A DNA stretch of 64,000 nt from an uncultured Pseudomonadales bacterium. GTDB lineage: Bacteria > Pseudomonadota > Gammaproteobacteria > Pseudomonadales > Pseudohongiellaceae. Under the pieces are notes generated by a model. The model did no database searches. It was not told the origin of the DNA and was given only the letters and a program-made list of their open reading frames with translations. Where the stretch lies: assembly GCA_943842505.1 (NCBI GenBank), contig CALTDI010000008.1, forward strand, positions 276,330 through 340,329. Direction: 5' to 3'. Below, one piece after another: positions 36,340-45,456 of this stretch (position 1 is its first letter; every line of letters starts with the position of its first letter). Both the position numbers and the translations under genes were made by a program.

Positions 36340-39024
36340 ATGGCGAAGAAATATTGTATAGCCGCCGTTTTCTTGCTGGCGGGGCTGGGTTTCAATGTCT
36401 CGGCACAGGATTCACCGCAGACGAATACAGGTGAGTCTCCGTTGTTTCGCGGGGAACAATTATTGATGACAGGCTCCTATGCGGCGGCTACAGACATCTT
36501 TCAGATGGCGGATGGCCTGGATCGCAACGAGGGGCTGGTGGGAGCAAGTAAAGCCTTCGCGATGATGGGTAACTATCAGGAGGCCATGAGCGTTGTAGAA
36601 GCTGCTATAGAAGATGACGACTATGCACGTTTTCCATTGCTCAGCACACAGCTCGCCGAAATCAAGCGTGCGGTAGGCGAGTCGCAAGAGGCGCTGCGGA
36701 TATTAGAGGTAGTAGTCCTCGATCTAGCGGACCCACCTGTGCGCACATTGGTGCAATACGGCAGCCTGCTCGACTTCGTAGGTCAGAAGCAACTTGCGGT
36801 GTCTATATTGGATCAGGCAGTGCAGCGTTATAACAATGGGTTGGTGTTCGCCTCGGAAGACGTTGGCATGGTGGCGCTGGCAAGTTGGCTGATGGGGAAT
36901 TTCCATGATGCGAATAGTCTGTTTAGCGAAGCTACACGAGCTAACCCGAACAATCTGGAAGCCCACACGCTATGGGGCGATCTCTTCCTCGAAAAATACA
37001 ATGCCTCCGATGCAGAACGCTCTTATCAGGAGGCCCTGGATGTAAATGGCCGTTATGTGCCAGCTCTTGTTGGCATCGCTAACGTTGTTGGTGACGAACG
37101 AGCGCTGCAGCGTGCTCTAGCGATAAACCCAAATTCTATTCCGGCCATGGAGACCTACGGCCAGTTGTTGATGCTCAATGGAAGAGAAGATGAAGCGATG
37201 GACTATTTCGAGCGTGTGCTTGCGCTTAATCCGGAGTCATTGAAGACGCTGAGCGTGCTGGCATCGAAGGCGGCGCTGGAAGAGCGCAGCGATGCGTATG
37301 CGGACTATCTTGCGCAGGTAGAGGCTTTCAGTCCTAACAACCCAATATTTCTGGGCAACGTCGCAGATACCTTCGGCAACAACTACCTGTTCGACGAGGC
37401 TGTTGAATTTGCGCGGGCGGCTATCGCGGCCGATTCTCAGTACTGGCAGGGATACACTCTCCTTGGAAGTAACCTGATTCGTCTGGGCGAAGAGGAAGAG
37501 GGTAAAGCCAATCTCGAGATCGGTTACGAGAATGATCCTTTCAACGTTATGACTTCCAACATGTTGAAAGTTTTCGATACTCTGGAAACCTATACGACGC
37601 AGGAGAGTGCGCACTTCAAGGTTCACATGAGCCAGAACGATGCAGACATTCTCTGGCCCTATCTAGAACCTCTGTTAGAGGAAGGCTGGGACACGTTAAC
37701 GGCTAAATACGGCTTCGAGCCCGAAGGGCCTATCCTTATTGAAGTATTCGAAAAATCGGAAGACTTTGCCGTGCGCTCTGTGGGGCTGCCGGATATTGGG
37801 CCTCTGGTAGGAATCTGTTTCGGCAAGGTGATTACACTGATATCGCCTGACACCCTGTCAGCCAATTGGCAGGAGATCGTCTGGCATGAGTTCATGCATG
37901 TAATTACTCTGCAGATGACAGGTAATCGCATGCCGCGTTGGCTCTCCGAAGGCATCTCGGTCTATGAAGAGCGTGAAGGACGACCCTACTGGGGCCGAAG
38001 TCAGGGGCTGGACCTGGTTCGTGCCGCAGAGCAAGACAAATTACTCCATGTAGCTGATCTTAATTCGGGATTCTCCGGCGCCCGCAACAGCGCCGATCTG
38101 GGTTTTGCCTATTTTCAGGCCTACCTGGTGGTCGACTATATCGCCGACGAATACGGCTTCGAGAAACTGGTCGAACTGGTCGATCAATATGGGTTTATTA
38201 AAGAAGATGACGAGCGTTTCGACGAGGTATTCGATCTAAGCCTTGATCAGTTCGACGATGGCTTCAGAAGTTGGATTGATCACCGTGTCGCTGAGATCAA
38301 TGTCTATGTGCATAAAGAAGATGTGCCAGATGAAGGCGATGGTCACGGCCATGGGGTGCGTGAAAATTCCAGTGCGATTCTGGCAGAACTCTATAACAAC
38401 GCATCACTGAAGCAACATATGCGGGCTCGCATCGAAGAGAACGACAGGGATTTTCAAGCCTACCTACAGTTGGGCATTGTTCTGTTTAAAGAAGAAAATT
38501 TCTTCGAGGCAAAGCAGTACTTGAATCAGGCCTATGAATTGCTTCCATCCTATACCGGCTATCCCAGTCCTCCTCTGGTGTTGTCTCAGATCTATGAGCA
38601 AGAAGGCAATCGTGAGGCGCAGCTAGGGCAATTGGAAATATTGCTGGAGAATCTGCAACACGATTACGGTTCCGCTGTGCTCTTGGCTGAATCGGCATTG
38701 GAAGGCGGAGATTTCGAGCGTGCCGAATACTATATCGATCGCGCAATTCAGGTAGATCCCTATCGCGCAGATGTGCATCAGTTGAAGGCCAGCTACGCCG
38801 AGACCATTGGCGATAGTCAGTTGGCCGTTACCGAGTATGAGGTGCTCCTTAAACTTGAGATAAACGATCCGGCAGAGGCGCAGACAAACCTCGCGGAGGC
38901 TTATCTGCGGAACGGACAGACCCTGGAGGCGAAGGAAAACGTCCTGCGGGCGCTGGAAACTGCGCCTAGTTATCAGCGTGCGCAGAGAATACTGCTGCAA
39001 TCTATCGACGGGGACTCGGATTAA
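36340..39024 (+). CDS. Secreted TPR protein with peptidase-MA-like metallopeptidase domain
   Basis: The protein is about 894 residues when read from ATG 36340 (MAKKYCIAAVFLLAGLGF), a clear signal peptide ending SAQD. Residues 30-430 are tandem TPR-like helices (NPNNLEAHTLWGDLFLEKY, NPNSIPAMETYGQLLM). The middle has the gluzincin zinc site WHEFMHVITLQMTG near residue 515, with the third-ligand Glu in PRWLSEGISVYEERE. A second TPR block follows near 700-880. It is thus an exported, probably zinc-dependent peptidase flanked by protein-binding repeats. The HGHGHG-type stretch (DGHGHGVREN) in the linker may bind metal. Confidence 0.85.
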   Translation: MAKKYCIAAVFLLAGLGFNVSAQDSPQTNTGESPLFRGEQLLMTGSYAAATDIFQMADGLDRNEGLVGASKAFAMMGNYQEAMSVVEAAIEDDDYARFPLLSTQLAEIKRAVGESQEALRILEVVVLDLADPPVRTLVQYGSLLDFVGQKQLAVSILDQAVQRYNNGLVFASEDVGMVALASWLMGNFHDANSLFSEATRANPNNLEAHTLWGDLFLEKYNASDAERSYQEALDVNGRYVPALVGIANVVGDERALQRALAINPNSIPAMETYGQLLMLNGREDEAMDYFERVLALNPESLKTLSVLASKAALEERSDAYADYLAQVEAFSPNNPIFLGNVADTFGNNYLFDEAVEFARAAIAADSQYWQGYTLLGSNLIRLGEEEEGKANLEIGYENDPFNVMTSNMLKVFDTLETYTTQESAHFKVHMSQNDADILWPYLEPLLEEGWDTLTAKYGFEPEGPILIEVFEKSEDFAVRSVGLPDIGPLVGICFGKVITLISPDTLSANWQEIVWHEFMHVITLQMTGNRMPRWLSEGISVYEEREGRPYWGRSQGLDLVRAAEQDKLLHVADLNSGFSGARNSADLGFAYFQAYLVVDYIADEYGFEKLVELVDQYGFIKEDDERFDEVFDLSLDQFDDGFRSWIDHRVAEINVYVHKEDVPDEGDGHGHGVRENSSAILAELYNNASLKQHMRARIEENDRDFQAYLQLGIVLFKEENFFEAKQYLNQAYELLPSYTGYPSPPLVLSQIYEQEGNREAQLGQLEILLENLQHDYGSAVLLAESALEGGDFERAEYYIDRAIQVDPYRADVHQLKASYAETIGDSQLAVTEYEVLLKLEINDPAEAQTNLAEAYLRNGQTLEAKENVLRALETAPSYQRAQRILLQSIDGDSD

Positions 39025-39025
39025 A

Positions 39026-39865
39026 TTGACGAATCTTAAGCCACTCTCATTGCTTGTATCTGGTGTTCTCCTAATTGCCCAGTCGGCTGCAGTTGCTCAG
39101 GTATTCGATTTTGGCAATGATGAGGATCCTGCTATCTATGGCGACGAGATAACCGATTTTCAGTGGATACGCGGCCAGTACACAAATCACGCGGGCGGAG
39201 CCAGAGGTGGTTACGGCATGCGTCGTCGCGGTGGATGGTGGGATACAGACTATCCCGATTCCGATGAGAATTTTTTGCGTGGCGTACAGCGCTACACCAA
39301 TGTCGATACGAATCCAGGTAATCACAAGTTTATCGAGCTTACCGATCCCGAGTTGTTCGAGAATATTTTTCTCTACATGAACTGGAAGAGGGTACCTATA
39401 GGTTCGTCCTATAGCGGTCCTAATTTTGCGCCAGAGGAGATCGAGGCACTGCGTGAATTCATGTTTCGTGGTGGCTTCGTCATGGTTGACGACTTCTGGG
39501 GTCAGCCCCATCTCGATGATATGTTTATGGAGATGGGCAAGATATTTCCTGAGCGCGAGATTATTAAACTAAATAATACACATGAGATATTTCATGTGTT
39601 CTTCGATATAGACGAAGTGGCTCAGGTTCCCGGTCGCATGGTGACCTGGGATTTCGGCGGTTTTATGAAGCTCGATGACCCCAGCTATCCACCGGAAGTC
39701 TATGCGGTCTTGGACGATGACGGCCGTGTCATGATGGTGGCAAATTATAATACCGACCTCGGTGACGGTTGGGAGCATACCTTCTATAAGGGTTACCCGA
39801 CAAAGTCTACGAACGATGCTTACAAGATAGGTATCAATTTTCTAATCTACGCGTTTAGCCATTAG
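39026..39865 (+). CDS. Secreted DUF4159 domain protein
   Basis: The best start is the TTG at 39026, one base after the preceding stop, with GGGGA upstream; this gives a proper signal peptide (LKPLSLLVSGVLLIAQSAAV). The rest is a DUF4159 domain, a ThuA/glutamine-amidotransferase-like fold of unknown function: RGQYTNHAGGARGGY near the start, DTNPGNHKFIELTDPELF, LREFMFRGGFVMVDDFWG, and WEHTFYKGYPTKSTNDAYK at the end. DUF4159 proteins recur in MoxR-DUF58 operons. The exported form fits a periplasmic location. Confidence 0.82.
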   Translation: MTNLKPLSLLVSGVLLIAQSAAVAQVFDFGNDEDPAIYGDEITDFQWIRGQYTNHAGGARGGYGMRRRGGWWDTDYPDSDENFLRGVQRYTNVDTNPGNHKFIELTDPELFENIFLYMNWKRVPIGSSYSGPNFAPEEIEALREFMFRGGFVMVDDFWGQPHLDDMFMEMGKIFPEREIIKLNNTHEIFHVFFDIDEVAQVPGRMVTWDFGGFMKLDDPSYPPEVYAVLDDDGRVMMVANYNTDLGDGWEHTFYKGYPTKSTNDAYKIGINFLIYAFSH

Positions 39866-39984
39866 TCATTTACAGGGTATTGATCTGACGCAACGGTCGC
39901 AAAATAGAAGTAGTTATAAAGTTAACTGTAATCGCAAATATAAATATTAATATAAATAGAACAATCGGAAGACAGGACTTAGAC

Positions 39985-41034
39985 ATGACAGACATTGAAG
40001 AAACAGTAACAGACTCCATCGAGGCCGCTCCAATCGACACTGCAGATGACCTGACCCTGGTTAAGAAGATGCAGGATGGTCGCGATCAGATCGTCGCCGA
40101 GATTCAGAAGGTTATTATCGGTCAGGTAGATGTTATCGATGAATTGTTAATCGCCCTGTTCGCTGGAGGTCACTGCCTGATCACCGGTGTTCCCGGTCTG
40201 GCAAAGACGCTTCTGATCAAGACCGTCGCCGATATTCTTCAGGTCGATTTCAGTAGGATACAGTTCACGCCGGACCTGATGCCGGCTGACGTGGTGGGTG
40301 CGGAGATCGTTGAGGAGAAGGACGGTAACCGTGTTCTCAAGTTCGTCAAAGGTCCAATCTTTACCAACATTCTTCTAGCGGATGAGATCAACAGAACGCC
40401 ACCGAAGACGCAGTCCTCGCTGTTGGAGGCGATGGAAGAACGACAGGTCACGGCTGCCGGGGTCACTCATCCTATGTCGGCACCATTTTTCGTACTAGCC
40501 ACGCAGAATCCGATAGAGCTAGAGGGAACCTATCCGCTGCCCGAGGCTCAACTCGACCGCTTCATGTTTAAGATTGAACTTGGATATCTCACGGAAGAAG
40601 ACGAGGTGAAAGTGGTGAGTAGCACCACGCAGACGAATGACACGGCTCTGAGCCATCCGTTAAGTGGGGAGGATATCCTCGAATTTCAGCGTATAGCGCG
40701 ACAGGTTCCAGCCGCTGAGGCCGTTATTCAATACGCGGTCAGGCTAGTGCATGCGACCCGGCCGCAGTCCGAGAACGCGCCACAGTTCATAAAAGACTGG
40801 GTGAGTTGGGGGGCAGGTATTCGTGCTTCTCAGAATCTCATTCTGGCGGGCAAGGTAAGGGCTCTGTTACTCGGTCGCTATAATGTGTCCTACGGCGATG
40901 TGCGCGCACTAGCCCCCTCTGTGTTGCGCCATAGGGTCTTACTGAATTTTCATGCCGAGGCAGAACGAATTACAACCGACGATGTGGTCAAGCGCCTGCT
41001 CGATGAAGTGCCCGAGCCGAGTTCGAATCTATAA
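39985..41034 (+). CDS. MoxR-family AAA+ ATPase
   Basis: This 349-residue protein is the ATPase at the heart of the operon. Walker A is GVPGLAKTLLIKT near residue 68, Walker B and sensor residues lie in NILLADEINRTPPKTQSSLLEAMEE, and LATQNPIELEGTYPLPEAQL is the conserved sensor-1/arginine-finger region. MoxR ATPases act with vWA proteins as chaperones that insert cofactors or remodel complexes. It is preceded by a 119-base AT-rich gap that may hold an internal promoter, and followed 34 bases later by its DUF58 partner. Confidence 0.93.
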   Translation: MTDIEETVTDSIEAAPIDTADDLTLVKKMQDGRDQIVAEIQKVIIGQVDVIDELLIALFAGGHCLITGVPGLAKTLLIKTVADILQVDFSRIQFTPDLMPADVVGAEIVEEKDGNRVLKFVKGPIFTNILLADEINRTPPKTQSSLLEAMEERQVTAAGVTHPMSAPFFVLATQNPIELEGTYPLPEAQLDRFMFKIELGYLTEEDEVKVVSSTTQTNDTALSHPLSGEDILEFQRIARQVPAAEAVIQYAVRLVHATRPQSENAPQFIKDWVSWGAGIRASQNLILAGKVRALLLGRYNVSYGDVRALAPSVLRHRVLLNFHAEAERITTDDVVKRLLDEVPEPSSNL

Positions 41035-41068
41035 TTGCCTTGATTGATCATCGAAAAACGGAACAGTA

Positions 41069-41962
41069 ATGTCTGACTCGCTAAATTTTCTAGACCCTTC
41101 AGTCCTCGCCGGGCTCGATAATCTCGAGCTTAGAGCTAGAGTGGTCGTAGAAGGTTTCCTTTCGGGCCTGCACAGAAGCCCAAATCGAGGCTTTAGCCCG
41201 GAATTTAATGACTATCGTCACTACTACCGTGGCGACGATATGCGGCATATAGACTGGAAGCTATATGCACGAAGCGAAAAGTTTTATATCAAGCAGTATG
41301 AGGACGAGACGAATGTTCGCTGTATGGTTGTACTGGATACCAGTGCTTCTATGTCTTATTCCTCGGGAGAAACGAGTAAGCTGGACTATGGCATTACACT
41401 GGCCTCAGCCTTAGCCTATTTTATCAATAGGCAACGCGACGCAGTCGGTTTGATTACTTTCGATGATAAGGTTAACAACTATATTCCTGCGAAATGTAGG
41501 CAGCCACATTTGATGCAAATATTGCGAACCCTCGCTCAAATTAAGCCGGGAAAGAAAACCGACTCAGTGAAGCCCTTGATTGACCTGGCAGCCTCGCTAA
41601 ATAAAAAGAGTATGGTCATTCTGATTACGGATATGCTCGATGACGAGGACCGGCTGATAAAAACTCTACAGAATCTGCGCGGAATGGGTAACGACGTCAT
41701 AGTTTTTCATGTGATGGACGATGCTGAGCTGAATTTTACTTTCAACGAGGCATCAGAGTTTGTGGATATGGAAAGCGATGAGAGTTTCATCACTACGCCG
41801 GCAGCCATCCGCAAAGCCTATCTTGAGAACCTCAATGAGTTTCTCGCCTTCTGTAAGAAGCAGTGTCAGCGTAGCGGTGTTGACTACTGTCTCATGAACA
41901 CGTCCGAGCCTCTAGATGCGGCCCTGTCAGCCTATATGAGCAAACGAGCGAAGAGCTTCTAA
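41069..41962 (+). CDS. DUF58/vWA domain protein
   Basis: This 297-residue protein has the DUF58 signature GFSPEFNDYRHYYRGDDMRH followed by IDWKLYARSEKFYIKQYE. A vWA-type domain follows with an intact MIDAS motif in VVLDTSASMSY near residue 90. No membrane helix is visible, so it is probably cytoplasmic and the direct vWA partner of MoxR, as in other MoxR-DUF58 pairs. Its stop is immediately followed by the ATG of the BatA-like gene. Confidence 0.9.
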   Translation: MSDSLNFLDPSVLAGLDNLELRARVVVEGFLSGLHRSPNRGFSPEFNDYRHYYRGDDMRHIDWKLYARSEKFYIKQYEDETNVRCMVVLDTSASMSYSSGETSKLDYGITLASALAYFINRQRDAVGLITFDDKVNNYIPAKCRQPHLMQILRTLAQIKPGKKTDSVKPLIDLAASLNKKSMVILITDMLDDEDRLIKTLQNLRGMGNDVIVFHVMDDAELNFTFNEASEFVDMESDESFITTPAAIRKAYLENLNEFLAFCKKQCQRSGVDYCLMNTSEPLDAALSAYMSKRAKSF

Positions 41963-43987
41963 ATGGTATTTCTGACTCCTCTATTTCTACTTGGTCTGTT
42001 GGCGGCGCTGATTCCTGTAGCGATTCATCTTATTCGCAAGGAAAAACCGCCAAAGGTGATGTTCAGTACAATTCGTTTCCTTAAGAAAACCTCCAAGAAA
42101 TTGATCCTCTTTCAACATATCCAACAGTGGTTGTTGTTAGCACTCAGATCGGCGGTTATCGCCTTGTTGGTATTCGCCTTCGCGAGGCCACTGTTTGATC
42201 AGACGGTGGCGCGACTGCTTGATGCAGACCCCATGTCCGCGGTGATCATGCTCGATCTCTCGATGAGCATGCGCTATGAGGATAATTTTGATCAGGCAAA
42301 ACAGGAGGCTATCGACCTGCTTGCTGGAATGACCTCCGGTGATGAAGTTGCCTTGATAGCGTTCTCGAACTCTGCCGACGTGGTGCGCGAGTTGAGTACT
42401 GATATCGATAGCGTCAGATCACTTATCAATAGCTTCGACGAGCCAGGCTATGGCACTACGCGTTATATGCCTAATCTACGTCTAGCCGATCAACTGCTTG
42501 AAACCTCGCGCTATGAAAATCGCGCCGTCTATCTGATTAGTGATTTTCAGGATATCGCTATGAATGATTCTGAGGAGGGCTGGAAGCTTTCTCCGGGCAC
42601 TGCTTTTAATACCATAGATGTAGCGGCGCTGGAGAGTAGCAACCTCGTGCTAACCGATGTGAGATCCCCCGAACAACTCCTGGAAGATGCGGCCGAGCAG
42701 CAAATTTTAGCTCGAGTGCGCTCTACCGGCACTCTGTACTTAGAGCAGGGCGATGTTAGCCTCTATGTTGATGGGGACTTAATCGAGCGGGTGCCTGTCG
42801 ATCTGGCAGATCGTTCCGAGCAAGTAGTCACTTTCTCTGCCAGCTTTGACGCACAGGGAACGCACACGGGTGAGGTGCGGGTGAGTGGCGATAATTTTGC
42901 TGTCGACAATTCCTATTTCTTCACAGTTGATGTCTTGCCGAAGATCCGCGTGTTGTTAGTCAACGGTGAGGCATCAGACGATTGGTTCGATGATGAAGGG
43001 CATTGGTTTGGTCTCGCTGTGAGCAGTGCGTCGCAGTCACCTTTCGTGTTACAGACAATTGAGCCTGGCGAGCTTAGCATGGCTAATTTGCGACAGAACG
43101 ATGTTGCGGTACTACTGAATGTTGGTGATCTTAGCGGCGGTCAGGCGGCAGCGCTCACTAGCTATGTTCGAGAGGGCGGTAGTCTGCTATTGGCGCCAGC
43201 AGACAGAGTAACGCCTGAGGTTTTCAATCGACAATTTGCCGAGATAGCGCCTGCTATCATTCAAAGCAGAGGGCAGCTTGGGCTTGATGATTATCTGGTT
43301 ATAGCGGATTTTGATCGTCGTCATCCAATACTGAGCCCTCTTGGCAGTGACTGGTCAGCCCGGTTTCAGAATCACTGGTCGTTGTTAGCCGATGAAGACG
43401 CCGATGTGCTAATGCAGTTCGATAATACCGAACCAGCTCTTCTAGAGCGTAGTGCGGGCCAGGGTAAGGTGATCCTGTTTGCCTCATCACTGGACCTGGA
43501 GTGGAATAACCTGGCGCTACAGGGACTGTTCCTGCCCTTCGTGCATGAAACGCTCAGACACTTGGTGCAGCAGAACCCAAAGCAGCGAGCCTATCAGATT
43601 GGGGATAGCCTAGATCTAGACCCCTTGGGAGTGGCTCAATCTATCGAGGCTACTGACGCAGCCGGAAGCGCTATTCAATTCGCCAACAATAATTTTGTAA
43701 CCACGGCGACTACCCCAGGTATGATCAATGCGAGAATTGACGGTAATTTGGTCAGCTTCGCGGTAAATGGCATACCCGAGGAATCGAATTTCAGTCGTAC
43801 TCCGGTCGCGAACTTGTATGACCAGATCATCAATCCCGATACCGAGCCGAATCAATCTCGAGAGGTAAGAACGGCACAGCTGATAGAAGAATTGGAGCGG
43901 CCGCAACGAGTTTGGTGGTGGGTTTTATGCCTGGTTATGCTTCTAATTCTTGCAGAATCGCTGATTGCCAATCGCACCTACCGTTAA
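41963..43987 (+). CDS. BatA-type membrane protein with vWA domain
   Basis: This 674-residue protein begins with the BatA N-terminal pattern MVFLTPLFLLGLLAALIPVA and PPKVMFSTIRFLKK, then a second helix near residues 56-74. The vWA MIDAS is MLDLSMSMRYED near residue 97. The remaining periplasmic region includes beta-sandwich and a GATase-like piece (NDVAVLLNVGDLSGGQAA). The last helix is VWWWVLCLVMLLILAESLI. The start lies directly after the DUF58 stop. It is the third MIDAS-containing protein of the operon, and the last gene before a 165-base AT-rich gap. Confidence 0.87.
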   Translation: MVFLTPLFLLGLLAALIPVAIHLIRKEKPPKVMFSTIRFLKKTSKKLILFQHIQQWLLLALRSAVIALLVFAFARPLFDQTVARLLDADPMSAVIMLDLSMSMRYEDNFDQAKQEAIDLLAGMTSGDEVALIAFSNSADVVRELSTDIDSVRSLINSFDEPGYGTTRYMPNLRLADQLLETSRYENRAVYLISDFQDIAMNDSEEGWKLSPGTAFNTIDVAALESSNLVLTDVRSPEQLLEDAAEQQILARVRSTGTLYLEQGDVSLYVDGDLIERVPVDLADRSEQVVTFSASFDAQGTHTGEVRVSGDNFAVDNSYFFTVDVLPKIRVLLVNGEASDDWFDDEGHWFGLAVSSASQSPFVLQTIEPGELSMANLRQNDVAVLLNVGDLSGGQAAALTSYVREGGSLLLAPADRVTPEVFNRQFAEIAPAIIQSRGQLGLDDYLVIADFDRRHPILSPLGSDWSARFQNHWSLLADEDADVLMQFDNTEPALLERSAGQGKVILFASSLDLEWNNLALQGLFLPFVHETLRHLVQQNPKQRAYQIGDSLDLDPLGVAQSIEATDAAGSAIQFANNNFVTTATTPGMINARIDGNLVSFAVNGIPEESNFSRTPVANLYDQIINPDTEPNQSREVRTAQLIEELERPQRVWWWVLCLVMLLILAESLIANRTYR

Positions 43988-44152
43988 GCGCAAAACCCCT
44001 CTATATTCGAAGCCTTTTTTAACTCTTTGTTATTAAAGGATTTATAATTTATTTTTATCAAAAAACTTTTGCGACTTTGTAAAATAAGTGCCGAATCTGA
44101 TTGAACATTGCATTTTTTTGCGCCATAGTATTTTCATTAGTGGCGCAGAGTC

Positions 44153-44944
44153 ATGATGAAAATAGAGCAACTGAATCCAACAGATTATTCATTCAATCCT
44201 CAACTGCTAGCGACGCTGATCGCATCGCTAAGTATTGCACTTTTTTCCAATAACACATTCGCTCAGGGGCTGTCAGTCATTATGACCGAGGACTTGGTGC
44301 CGTCTGTGGATCCCATTTCAAGGGTAATCACAGAACTCGATACGGACTTTGGAGCCTACGATCAACGCCAGATAGAGCCGCTTCAAGACCTCGGCAGGCG
44401 GAGCCAATCGGCTGGCGAGTTTCAGCAAGCCTTATCCTTCTTTAAGCAGGCTTTGCATGTAGCGAGGGTAAATAGAGGGCTTTATCACGAATCTCAGATT
44501 TCTATCATCGATAGTATTATTTCCTCCGAAGTTGCCCTGAAGAATTGGGAAGAAGTGAATAATTATTATGCCTACCAGGAGCATCTCTACCTGCGGCTCT
44601 ATGCCACTGACGACCTACGTCTCGAGCAGGGGCTTAAGAAGATAAGTAATTGGCATATCACCGCGTTTAATGTGAATCTTGATGGAAATCGCATTCAGCA
44701 TCTGCAGAAAGCCAACAAGCTGTTTAAGCTTAGGATGCGGGTGGCGGAAAATACTCTGTCACTTGGAGACCCTCGTTTTTCGATGCTGGAGAAGAATATA
44801 AAAATCTGTGAGAGGGAGCTTTTTCTCGCATCCGATCTCAACCGCGAAATGCGACGTCGACACCCGCAACAGCCGGTAGATTCAAATCCTCGTAGACCCA
44901 GCTATAGTGAGAGCAAGGGTAGAGTCTTCGTCAGCGTAGACTAG
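44153..44944 (+). CDS. Exported TPR-like protein of unknown function
   Basis: I do not recognise this 263-residue protein. Residues 17-38 (LLATLIASLSIALFSNNTFA) form a signal peptide or anchor. The middle is helical with TPR-like repeats (RRSQSAGEFQQALSFFKQAL, ALKNWEEVNNYYAYQEHLYL). The C-terminal tail is basic and Pro/Arg-rich. Tetratricopeptide-like proteins of this shape often sit at the end of tetratricopeptide/MoxR clusters, but a 165-base gap with AT-rich sequence suggests a separate promoter. Confidence 0.65.
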   Translation: MMKIEQLNPTDYSFNPQLLATLIASLSIALFSNNTFAQGLSVIMTEDLVPSVDPISRVITELDTDFGAYDQRQIEPLQDLGRRSQSAGEFQQALSFFKQALHVARVNRGLYHESQISIIDSIISSEVALKNWEEVNNYYAYQEHLYLRLYATDDLRLEQGLKKISNWHITAFNVNLDGNRIQHLQKANKLFKLRMRVAENTLSLGDPRFSMLEKNIKICERELFLASDLNREMRRRHPQQPVDSNPRRPSYSESKGRVFVSVD

Positions 44945-45456
44945 CAATCTCACTTCCCTAAGTTCTATCCTAAGGATTCGACTCAAAGCAGATCGATTGC
45001 CTTCGATTATTCGAACGAGATGTATTGATGCTGGGAGTTGCGCGTTGCGCTCGAATAGAGAATAAGCTTGGCAACAGGGAAAGGTTAAGGCGCTAAAGTG
45101 GAAACTTGAAAGCTACTCAATGCTATAAGAAAAGGGGGGAACAAAGAAAAACTCCCAAGTTCCAAGCTTTAGCTCTTTACAGACCCTGCGATATATCCCT
45201 TATAGCGCTAAATCGTAAAGTGGAAAAATATTATCACAGACCCTTCGAGAGTAACTAAGGGGTTACAATTTGTCACAATGCCTAGCGCATTAGCCTGTTA
45301 CTGAACGTTCGATCGGTTTTTCTTTGAATTACTGGTAGAGTTCGCTAGGGAAAAACCGAGCGAGCGCTTGGTAGTAAAATGTGTCACTGGTAATTCAGCA
45401 GCTCAGTGGCTAAGGTGATTTGATGCTGGCACTAGGTCTGCGCTGCCCTGTGCAGA
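44945..45456. other. Intergenic region between convergent genes, with repeats
   Basis: In this 512-base gap I see no gene of 60 codons or more. It holds a spaced direct repeat (gcgctaaagtggaaa at 45090-45104, and a variant with a seven-base insert at 45205-45226), and an inverted repeat with nine-base arms (cggtttttc at 45314-45322 and gaaaaaccg at 45350-45358). The inverted repeat might act as a terminator for the leftward or rightward gene or as an operator. An undetected small RNA is possible. Confidence 0.35.
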
